NCBI GenBank assembly: GCA_963796225.1
Contig: CAWCLK010000013.1
Location: 47,918-111,917 of the forward strand
DNA: 64,000 nt
Reading direction: 5' to 3'
From: CAWCLK01 sp963796225
GTDB taxonomy: Bacteria > Actinomycetota > Nitriliruptoria > Nitriliruptorales > Nitriliruptoraceae
Positions within the stretch are counted from its first letter, which is position 1. Each line of letters begins with the position of its first letter. The translations under genes and the position numbers were made by a program. This document shows positions 57,232-64,000 of this stretch, one piece after another. The notes under the pieces are model-generated. The model was given only the letters and a program-made list of their open reading frames with translations. It was not told the origin of the DNA and did no database searches.

Positions 57232-57273
57232 GCGACCTCGTCGAGAGCAGCGGTCAACCGGTCGCGGTCGAGG

Positions 57274-57888
57274 CTACGGGGCGGGGGCTCCACCAGGGGC
57301 GGCCCCGAGGTCACCGACCATGTAGCGCTGCAGGGTCGGGGCGTACGCAGCCACCAGCGCGTCGGTCGGGGCGGAGGCCAGCGGTTCGACCTCGATGACG
57401 TAGCGCGCGACCCCCATGCCCACCAGCTGGGAGGCGGCCAGCGTCGCACGCAGGTCGGCGTCGGGCAGGTCCAGCGCCCGGGCCACCGGTCCGAGGATCG
57501 CGTCGAGGAGGAACTCGCGCAGGGCGTCGGCCGCGTGGTCCTCGGTGAGCGCCGCCCGGAGCAGCGCCCGCAGGCGGGTGCGCCCGTCGTCGGTGTCCCA
57601 CACGCCGAGGAAGGTCCGCACCATCCGTTCGCCGAGCTGGTCGCGCGGCCCGTCGAGCAGCGACGTGGCCACGGCCCCGACGTCGACGGGGAGCTCGAGC
57701 ACGGCCGCGAACAGCTGCGTCTTCGGGCCGAAGTAGTGGTGCACGAGGGCCGGGTCCACGTCCGCGTCGGTGGCGATGGACCGGATGGTCGCCCCGGCGT
57801 AGCCGTCGTCGGCGAACCGTGCGCGGGCGGCCTCGAGGATGCGGTCGCGGGTGTCGGGGGTGCCGGGGCGGCGGCCGGTGCGTGCCAC
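57274..57888 (-). CDS. TetR family repressor of the ABC exporter
   Basis: 204 aa. The N-terminal HTH is RDRILEAARARFADDGYAGATIRSIATDADVDPALVHHYFG, ending in the TetR signature VHHYFG. The C-terminal ligand-binding half carries the AcrR-like WDTDDGRTRLRALLRAAL. It lies 1 bp downstream of the ABC ATPase gene (GTG 57888), so it is the last gene of the exporter operon. It probably binds the double palindrome at 60683-60712 in front of that operon. Confidence 0.85.
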   Translation of the reverse strand: MARTGRRPGTPDTRDRILEAARARFADDGYAGATIRSIATDADVDPALVHHYFGPKTQLFAAVLELPVDVGAVATSLLDGPRDQLGERMVRTFLGVWDTDDGRTRLRALLRAALTEDHAADALREFLLDAILGPVARALDLPDADLRATLAASQLVGMGVARYVIEVEPLASAPTDALVAAYAPTLQRYMVGDLGAAPGGAPAP

Positions 57889-57889
57889 G

Positions 57890-58747
57890 TCAGCGCCGTC
57901 CGGTCGTGGCCAGCAGGAACACCTCGTCGAGGGTGGCCGGGACCGCCTCGCTGCGGGCGTCCGAGCCCGCACGGGACAGCACCTCGCGGACGTGGTCGAC
58001 GTCGGTCCCGGTCACGCGCAGCTGCCGCCCCGCCGGCAGGACCGCGAGCCCGGCGCGGTCGAGGGCCTGCCACGCGCCCTGCCAGTCGTCCGCCTCGACC
58101 GCGACGGCGGTGGTGTCGCCGATGACCTCGTCCACCGGCCCGGCGGCGACGACCTCGCCCTCCACCAGCAGGAGGATCCGGTCGCACTGGACCGCCTCGT
58201 CGAGGTAGTGGGTGGACACGAGCACCCCCGCGCCCGCGTCCGCCGCCCCGCGGATGGCGTCCCACAGGCGCGCCCGGGCCAGCGGGTCCACCCCAGAGGT
58301 GGGTTCGTCGAGGACCAGCAGGGCCGGGTCGTGGCACACGGCGAGGTGGAAGGCGAGCCGGCGGCGCAGGCCCACGGCGAGCTGGCCGACGGGGCGCGTG
58401 GCCACCGCCTGCAGGTCGGGGTCGTCGACGGGGCGGGCCCGGCCGAACACGGCACCCACGAGTGCGAGGTGGTCCTGCACGGTCAGGTCGGGCCACAGGC
58501 CCATGCCCTGGGGGATGTAGCCGAGGCGGCGCCGGGTGGCCAGCGTCGGGGGCCCGCCGACCAGCTCCACGCTGCCCGCCGTGGGGCGAAGCAGCCCCAG
58601 CAGGATGCGGATGGCCGTGGTCTTGCCGGCGCCATTGGCCCCCAGCAGCCCGACGACCTCGCCGGGCTCGACGGCGAGGTCCAGCCCGCGCAGCACGGGC
58701 TGGTGGCCGAAGTCGTGGTCGATGTGGGACAGGCGCGCGAGGGTCAT
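57890..58747 (-). CDS. ABC transporter ATP-binding protein with degenerate signature motif
   Basis: 285 aa. Walker A is LLGANGAGKTT, the Q-loop GYIPQGMGLW, Walker B LLVLDEPTSGVD and the H-loop STHYLDEA. The signature, normally LSGGQ, is replaced by QLAVGLRRRL, so this subunit can contribute a weak composite ATP site. The C-terminal ~85 residues resemble the regulatory tail of DrrA-type exporters. ATG 58747 overlaps the stop of the second ATPase gene. Confidence 0.88.
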   Translation of the reverse strand: MTLARLSHIDHDFGHQPVLRGLDLAVEPGEVVGLLGANGAGKTTAIRILLGLLRPTAGSVELVGGPPTLATRRRLGYIPQGMGLWPDLTVQDHLALVGAVFGRARPVDDPDLQAVATRPVGQLAVGLRRRLAFHLAVCHDPALLVLDEPTSGVDPLARARLWDAIRGAADAGAGVLVSTHYLDEAVQCDRILLLVEGEVVAAGPVDEVIGDTTAVAVEADDWQGAWQALDRAGLAVLPAGRQLRVTGTDVDHVREVLSRAGSDARSEAVPATLDEVFLLATTGRR

Positions 58748-59568
58748 GCGGGCACCTCCGCGCGGTCGCGGCCCTGCTGCTGGGCGCGGATGACGACGTC
58801 CTCGAGGTGGGGCGTCACGACACGGCCGTCGTCCGCACCCGCCCGGTCCGTCCAGGTGCGCCAGCGGCGTCCGTGCCGCCACGAGCTCGCGTCGAGCCGG
58901 TCGCCGGTCTCGACCAGCGCCCCGTCGACCCCGGCCACGACCTCGGCCGGTGTGCCGGCGACGACGGGCCGGCCCCCGTCGAGCACCAGCAGGTGGGCGG
59001 CCCGCTCGGCCTCGTCGAGGTACGCCGTCGTCATCACCACCGCGGTGCCGTCGGCCGCGGCGCCCGCGAGCAGCCGCCACAGCTCCGCGCGGCTGACGGG
59101 GTCGACGCCGGTCGTGGGTTCGTCGAGCACGAGCGCGTCCGGGGCGGGCAGCATCGCGCAGACGACCGCCAGCTTCTGGCGCATGCCGCCGGACAGGCGG
59201 TCGGCCAGGCGGTGGCGCGCGTCGGCCAGGCCCGCGAGGTCCAGCAACCGGTCGGCGCGGGTGTCGGCCTGCTCGGACGGCACGCCATAGGCGGCCGCGA
59301 CGAAGGCGAGGTTCTCGTGGACGGTCAGGTCGCCCCACACGCCCGAGGCGTCGAGGACGGCACCGATCCGATCGCGCGGCGGCATCGCCACCCGCCCCGC
59401 GGCGGCGGCGACACGGCCGGTCAGCGTGCGCACCACCGTGGACTTGCCCGCCCCGTCCCCGCCGACGACCGCCACGACGTCGCCGGGGCCCACGGGCAGC
59501 GACACGCCGTCGAGGGCGGTGGTGTGGCCGAACCGGACCACGACGTCGTCCAGGCCCCAGGCGGTCAT
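58744..59568 (-). CDS. ABC transporter ATP-binding protein, second subunit
   Basis: 274 aa. Walker A VVGGDGAGKST, signature RLSGGMRQKLAV, Walker B ALVLDEPTTGVD and the H-loop TTAYLDEA (His replaced by Ala-Tyr). The intact LSGG here complements the degenerate one in the next gene, which suggests an asymmetric heterodimer of the DrrA/YhiH-like drug-exporter type. Four-base overlaps join it to the permease before it and the ATPase after it. Confidence 0.88.
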   Translation of the reverse strand: MTAWGLDDVVVRFGHTTALDGVSLPVGPGDVVAVVGGDGAGKSTVVRTLTGRVAAAAGRVAMPPRDRIGAVLDASGVWGDLTVHENLAFVAAAYGVPSEQADTRADRLLDLAGLADARHRLADRLSGGMRQKLAVVCAMLPAPDALVLDEPTTGVDPVSRAELWRLLAGAAADGTAVVMTTAYLDEAERAAHLLVLDGGRPVVAGTPAEVVAGVDGALVETGDRLDASSWRHGRRWRTWTDRAGADDGRVVTPHLEDVVIRAQQQGRDRAEVPA

Positions 59569-60594
59569 GCCGCCACCGCCGCGGGCGCGTCGGTGCGGGG
59601 CTTGGCAGGGGTGAGGTCGCGGCGGACCCGCAGCACGCCGGCCGCGAACACGACCGCGGCCATGGCCGCGAGGATCCCCAGCGGCCCGGCCAGGTCCACC
59701 AACCCCGCGCCCCGCAGCATCACGCCGCGTGCCACCTCCACGAACCAGGTCAGGGGCAGCACGTAGGCGATCCAGCGGATGCCGATCGCCATGGACTCGA
59801 CGGGGAAGATCGCGCCGGACAGCAGCACCTGCGGGAGGGTGACCATGAGCGCGAGCTGCATCGCCTGGCCCTGGTTCTCCGCGACGCTGGACACCAGCAG
59901 CCCGAGCGACAGGGTCACCAGCAGGAACAGCAGCGCCCCGAGCCCGAACAGCCAGACCGACCCCACGAAGGGCACGCCGAAGACGGTCACGGCGACGACC
60001 ATCACGAGCACGAGGTCCAGCAGCGCCACCAGCAGGTACGGCACGACCTTGCCGCCCAGCACCTCGGCGGGGCGCAGCGGCATGACGGCGAGCTGCTCGA
60101 GCGTCCCGGCGGCCCGCTCACGCACCACGCCGAGGCTGGTGGCGATGGTCCCGACGAACGCGAGGATCAGGCCGGCCAACGCGGGGACCATCACCGGGGG
60201 CGTCTCGAGGTCCGGGTTGAACAGCACCTCGACGTCCACCGGCGCCCGCTGGAGCGCGGCGACGATGCTGCGGGCGGCGAACAGCTCGCTGCCGTCCACC
60301 AGCGCGGTGGGCGTGCCGCTGCCGGTCACGATCGCCACGCCCGCGTCACCGGCACGCAGCGCCGCCTCCCCGTCGGCCCGGTCGCCGTCGGGTCGCGTGT
60401 CGACCACCTCGAGGACGTCGGGCAGCTGCGCGGCGGCCTGCTCGGCGCCCGGCCCCACGACCACGGTGCTGGACCGAGCTCACGTCGAACCGGGCCGCGT
60501 AGCCGAAGACCAGCAGGAGCAGGATCGGCTGGAAGACGAGCAGTGCGAGGGTGGGCCGGTCCCGCCACAGCTGGCGGAACTCCTTGCGCGTCAT
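59565..60594 (-). CDS. ABC-2 type membrane permease, frame interrupted
   Basis: About 343 aa. The first helix (LALLVFQPILLLLVFGYAARFDV) reads in one frame; after a slip at about 60470 (SSVQ joins TVVVGPGAEQ) the rest reads to the stop at 59565. Five more helices (LAGLILAFVGTIATSLG, LLVALLDLVLVMVVAVTVFG, LFGLGALLFLLVTLSLGLLV, IRWIAYVLPLTWF, GILAAMAAVVFAAGVL) match ABC-2 exporters such as YhhJ/DrrB. The periplasmic domain lies between helices 1 and 2. ATG 60594. It is the first gene of the permease-ATPase-ATPase-TetR operon. Confidence 0.82.
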
Positions 60595-60682
60595 CGCCCC
60601 GACACGCCCCGTCCTGGCTCGGTGCTGCCTCGGACCGTTCCATCGCGCCACCTCGCAGCTCGCGCGACCCGGTGGGTGCGCC

Positions 60683-60712
60683 TCAACGACCGTTGAATTC
60701 AACGTACGTTGA
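60683..60712. promoter_or_regulatory. Double palindromic operator of the ABC exporter operon
   Basis: Two 14-bp units, TCAACG-AC-CGTTGA and the fully symmetric TCAACGTACGTTGA, are separated by AT. They lie 89-118 bp upstream of the permease start. Paired 14-bp sites spaced by 2 bp fit cooperative binding of two TetR dimers; the TetR encoded at 57274 is the natural candidate. Confidence 0.7.
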
Positions 60713-60748
60713 GCCGCACCTGCGGTCAAGGGCGACGCGATCTCCGGC

Positions 60749-61633
60749 TCAGGCGCGCGGCTTCGCGTGGGGCGCGCCCGAGGGCGTCGCGTCGTGGTTC
60801 CGCGTCCACCACCACACCAGCCCGCCGACGACGGCCACGGCGAGCACGACCCAGGTCACGGGCGACCCGACCACGGTGCCGATCACGTGACCGGGCAGCT
60901 CCTCTGCCAGCACCACGACGGACATGACGGCGACGAACCAGCCGAACCCGCGCCGCAGGTGCTCCTGCGACACGTAGCTGGCCAGCCGACCACCGATCAC
61001 GCTGCCGACCACCGCCGCGGCCGTGACGGCCCCGGCCAGCGGCCAGTTGATGGAGACGCCGGAGAGGTAGCCCAGCAGCCCCGCGGTGGAGTTCATGGCG
61101 ATGACGACCAGCGAGGTCCCGACCGCGGCGTGCATGGGCAGGCCACCCAGCAGGACGAGTGCGGGCACGATCACGAAGCCGCCGCCGGCCCCGACGAGCC
61201 CCGTGATCAGGCCGACCACCACGCCGGTACCAAGCACCTTGGGCGGCGACATCTCTCGCGACGCGGCATCGGTGCTCCCGCCCCCGCCCCGCAACATGGC
61301 CACGGACGTCACGGCCATGACGACCGCGAAGGCGATCAGCAGCCACGTGCCGTCGACCAGCGAGCCGATCCGCCCGCCTCCGTACGAGCCCGCCATGCCG
61401 GCCACGCCGAACAGCAGGCCGGTGCGCCACCGCACCCGACCGGCGCGCGCGTGCGACACCGCACCGGCCGCGCTCGTGATCCCCACGACCAGCAGGGAGG
61501 TGGCGATCGCCATCTTGGCGTCCTGCTGCGCGACGTAGACCAGCAACGGGACGGTGAGGATCGACCCGCCCCCGCCGAGCAGGCCGAGGGAGATCCCGAC
61601 CACCACGGCCAGGAGGACGACGGCGACCATCAT
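60749..61633 (-). CDS. TauE/SafE (TSUP) family sulfite/sulfonate exporter
   Basis: 294 aa, eight to nine predicted helices. Both TSUP half-repeats carry the family motif: GLLGGGGSILTVPLLVYV and GLVGAGGGFVIVPALVLLGGLP. Members export sulfite, thiosulfate or organosulfonates, or import thiosulfate. Beside an MBL-rhodanese gene it points to sulfite or sulfane-sulfur handling. ATG 61633 has AGGAG 9 bases upstream. A long palindrome and a hairpin lie between the two genes. Confidence 0.88.
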   Translation of the reverse strand: MMVAVVLLAVVVGISLGLLGGGGSILTVPLLVYVAQQDAKMAIATSLLVVGITSAAGAVSHARAGRVRWRTGLLFGVAGMAGSYGGGRIGSLVDGTWLLIAFAVVMAVTSVAMLRGGGGSTDAASREMSPPKVLGTGVVVGLITGLVGAGGGFVIVPALVLLGGLPMHAAVGTSLVVIAMNSTAGLLGYLSGVSINWPLAGAVTAAAVVGSVIGGRLASYVSQEHLRRGFGWFVAVMSVVVLAEELPGHVIGTVVGSPVTWVVLAVAVVGGLVWWWTRNHDATPSGAPHAKPRA

Positions 61634-61683
61634 GAGAGGGACTCCTGTGGGATCGGGAGTGGCGGGGCGCGGGGCGGGCGAGG

Positions 61684-61708
61684 ATGTCCGGACGACGTCG
61701 TCGGACAT
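61684..61708. promoter_or_regulatory. 25-bp near-perfect palindrome upstream of the TauE/SafE gene
   Basis: ATGTCCG-G-ACGACGTCGT-CGGACAT: the outer 7-bp arms and inner 10-bp palindrome are perfect, with one unpaired G. It lies 51-75 bp upstream of the exporter start and just after the MBL-rhodanese terminator hairpin. It is a candidate operator of a sulfur-responsive repressor (CsoR/ArsR type); no such gene is in the window. Confidence 0.45.
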
Positions 61709-61710
61709 GG

Positions 61711-61732
61711 GCGGGCCCCGACCGGGGCCCGC
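61711..61732. terminator. Hairpin between the MBL-rhodanese and TauE/SafE genes
   Basis: A 10-bp perfect stem (GCGGGCCCCG / CGGGGCCCGC) around AC lies 12 bp after the MBL-rhodanese stop. It may end or attenuate transcription from the upstream gene into the exporter gene. Confidence 0.45.
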
Positions 61733-61743
61733 TGCGGGTGAGC

Positions 61744-63094
61744 TCAGGTGAGCTCGACGTGCGTGCCGGCCTCGTCGTAGAGGTCGTCGATCAGCACGAC
61801 CTCACGGCCACTGCGGGCGAGCAACGAGGCGGCGATGGAGGCGCGGTAGCCGCTGGCGCAGTGGACCCACACCGCCCGGTCGGCAGGCACCTCGTCGATG
61901 CGCGTGAGCAGCTCGTGCAGGGGCAGGTGGGTGGCACCGACGACGTGGCCGTCGCGCCACTCCCCCAGCATGCGGGTGTCCAGCACGAAGGGCTCCTCAC
62001 CGGCGTCCCTGGCCTTGTGCAGGCCGGCGAAGTCGGTGACGTCGTAGTGGCCGCGCGGGGCGTCGGGATGGGCGGCGGCGCCGCCGGTCGCCTGGCCGGC
62101 GGGACGGTCGATGCCGATGCGCACGAGCTGGCGCTGCATGGCGGCGACCTCCTCGGCGGTGTCGGCGATCAGGGTCACCGGGGTGCCCCACGGGATGAGC
62201 CAGCCGAGGTAGGTCGACGCCTGGTCGCCGAGCTCGACGTTGATCGTCCCCTCGACGTGGTGGCTGGCGAACGCCAGTCGGTTGCGCAGGTCGACGACCC
62301 ACTCGCCGACGTGGATGCGCCGCAGCAGCTCACTGGTGTCCACCGGCTCGACCGGCGAGAGGTCGACGGGCGCGGGCCCGGCGCGGTTGATCGGCGCCAT
62401 GTGGGCGTAGTAGGCCGGGTAGGCGTCCAGACCGGCGAGCAGGACCCGGACGAACTCGTCCTCGTCCTCGGTGGTCAGGGCCTGGTTCTGCTGGCGCTCC
62501 TGCCCGATGGTCGACGCGTCGGCCTCGCGTGGTGTCGCCGCTGCTGCAGAAGCTGCCGAACCCGTGGGTGGGGTACACGGCCGTGCCGTCGTCGAGCTCG
62601 GCCAGGCGCCGTGCGGAGTGGAACTGCGCACGGGTGAGCTCCTCGGTGAGGTCGGCCGAGACGAGGTCGGTGCGTCCGACCGAGCCGAACAGGATCGACC
62701 CGCCCGTGAACACGGCGACCTCGCGCCCGTCCTCCTCGACGGCGAAGGACAGGTGGGTGGGCGTGTGGCCGGGCGTGTGGATGACGCGGACCGTGAACCC
62801 GCCGACCGTGACGCGGTCCCCGTCCGCCACCGCGTGGCGGTCGTAGGTGACCTCGTCGTCGGCGTTGAGGTGGTAGGTCGCGCCCACGCGGCGGGACAGC
62901 TCGAGCCCACCGGTGACGTAGTCGTTGTGGACGTGCGTCTCGAACACGTCGGTGATTCGGACGTCATGCGTCGCGGCGAGGTCGAGGACGCGGTCGATGT
63001 CGCGCTGGGGGTCGATCACCGCCGCCACCTCGCCGTCGGTGACGAGGTACGTGCGGTCGCCGAGCGAAGCGGTCTCGAGGGACAGGATCTGCAC
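61744..63094 (-). CDS. MBL-fold hydrolase with two rhodanese domains (persulfide dioxygenase-like), frame interrupted
   Basis: About 449 aa. The N-terminal metallo-beta-lactamase domain has THVHNDYVTGG (HxHxDY), HTPGHTPTHL and YPTHGFGSFC, close to ETHE1/Blh persulfide dioxygenases. Then come a first rhodanese domain lacking the active Cys (VTLIADTAEE) and a second with it (VWVHCASGYRAS). A slip at about 62530 (SGDTTR joins EADASTIGQERQQNQAL) breaks the frame; one extra base fits. GTG 63094 has GGAG upstream. It would oxidise glutathione-like persulfides to sulfite, which the TauE/SafE protein could then export. Confidence 0.82.
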
Positions 63095-63226
63095 GGTGGT
63101 CCATCTCCGGGTCTGGGGGCTGGTCGTCCCATGCAACGTCCCAAATTGTACGGACATTCCCGCGCCGCAACCTGCCCCGACGTCCACCCCCACGATGTCA
63201 GCGCCCGCTCACCTCGTCCACGCCGA

Positions 63227-63862
63227 TCAGGCGTCGGGCGGCCCCGTCATCATCGCGGTCACGAGCTCGACGGCCGCGGCCACCAGCGGATCGAGCTCGT
63301 CGAGGGTCCCGTCGTCGACCGCCCGCAGCAGCAGCTCGTTCATGCCCCCCACGGCGGCCAGCAGCAGCGTCCGCGACGGCTCGTGCAGCTCGGGGGACGT
63401 CGCGACGACGTCGCGGGCGAGCGCGGCGAACAGCTCGACGTAGCGGTCGAGGACGCGCCGGCGGGCCACCTGGGCACGCTCGCCGAGGCTGGCGATCTCC
63501 GCCATCAGGCTGCGGGTGACCTCGCCGCCGTCGGCGAGCGTGCGGAAGTAGGCCTCGGCGACCACCTCGACACGCTCTCGCCAGTCGGCCCCAGCCTCCT
63601 GCGCCTCGGTGTCGACCTGCTCGATGACGTCGAGCACCAGGTCCGCACCGGCCTCGTAGAGCGCGACGAACGCTGCCTCGCGATCCTCGAAGTGGGCGTA
63701 GAACGTCGACCGCGACACGCTGGCCGCCGCGACGACGTCAGCGACGGTCGTCGCCGCGAACCCGCGTTCCCCCAGCGAGCTCGCCAGGCCAGCGAGGATC
63801 CGCCGCCGCTGCGACTCCCGTGCCTCGCGACGTGCCTCGACGCTCATGGGCGGTCGGGCCAC
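63227..63862 (-). CDS. TetR family transcriptional regulator
   Basis: 211 aa. The N-terminal HTH is ILAGLASSLGERGFAATTVADVVAAASVSRSTFYAHFE with the signature TFYAHF. The C-terminal ligand-binding domain contains WRERVEVVAEAYFRTLADGG, like AcrR/TetR_C members that control fatty-acid or drug genes. GTG 63862 is chosen because AGGAG lies 10 bases upstream; ATG 63847 is possible but 25 bases from it. Its targets are unknown; a link to the ATCTGACG palindromes is possible but unsupported by position. Confidence 0.85.
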   Translation of the reverse strand: MARPPMSVEARREARESQRRRILAGLASSLGERGFAATTVADVVAAASVSRSTFYAHFEDREAAFVALYEAGADLVLDVIEQVDTEAQEAGADWRERVEVVAEAYFRTLADGGEVTRSLMAEIASLGERAQVARRRVLDRYVELFAALARDVVATSPELHEPSRTLLLAAVGGMNELLLRAVDDGTLDELDPLVAAAVELVTAMMTGPPDA

Positions 63863-64000
63863 GGTCGCGGCTCTCCTGTCGGGGCGGGGCGGTCGGCCCA
63901 AAGCGTAGGGCGGACCCGGCACCGGCCGACCGGAGGGCTCGCGGGTCATGACCACGCGAAGGGCGGCTCCTCGAGGTCGGCGACGCGCGTGGACCGACCG

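Noticed and set aside
63145..63150. TACAAT as a -10 box for the MBL-rhodanese gene
   Set aside because: No -35 element at 16-18 bp spacing; the best match is only 14 bp away.

Overview
This is a very GC-rich chromosomal window from an actinobacterium. The signs are a PknB-type Ser/Thr kinase, a LytR-CpsA-Psr protein, MocR and TetR regulators, frequent GTG starts, an AddAB-like helicase-nuclease pair and cell-wall-binding type 2 repeats. A lineage such as Nitriliruptoria/Egibacterales is plausible because of those repeats, but this is inference. Many neighbouring genes overlap by 4 bases (ATGA or GTGA), so translational coupling is common.

Layout. 1-8 kb: end of an FMN 2-hydroxyacid oxidase, an S51-type peptidase, a frameshifted M23 endopeptidase, a wrecked membrane diguanylate cyclase, and two divergent aldehyde dehydrogenases sharing a palindromic operator. 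8-14.5 kb: coupled AddB-like and AddA-like DNA-repair genes. 14.5-26 kb: housekeeping genes (GrpB, MFS, MOSC, YnfA, HAD, DUF2254, acyl-CoA ligase, Ser/Thr kinase, a YceH-NTF2 fusion, a ClC channel). 26-31.5 kb: a six-gene minus-strand redox operon made of a cytochrome-b-like membrane protein, a nitrate-reductase-like molybdoenzyme, a four-cluster ferredoxin, a Rieske protein, a two-helix protein and an HPP membrane protein. 31.7-40.3 kb: an acidic repeat protein, a P450 carrying the same operator as the aldehyde dehydrogenases, an LCP ligase, a MocR regulator, an enoyl-CoA hydratase, and a citrate synthase coupled to a CGNR regulator.

40.4-49.6 kb: tRNA-His and tRNA-Lys(CTT), followed by a 9.0-kb integrative island. 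The island lies between the tRNA-Lys 3' end and an exact 45-bp copy of it at 49591-49635. It carries a tyrosine integrase and five apparent toxin-antitoxin modules (CcdAB-like, two PIN modules, MNT/HEPN, RHH/Doc), several unknown genes and no transfer or replication genes. Near-identical 26-bp repeats just inside each end look like integrase arm sites.

49.7-64 kb: an oxidoreductase, a DHA2 efflux pump, a histidine kinase with a receiver protein, a phosphoesterase, a GH3 glycosidase, a TetR-ABC exporter cluster with a double palindromic operator, a sulfur module (TauE/SafE exporter plus MBL-rhodanese) and a terminal TetR gene.

Data quality: about twenty single-base frame breaks interrupt otherwise intact genes, often in C or G runs. 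Most look like consensus errors rather than decay. Coordinates of such genes span both reading frames.
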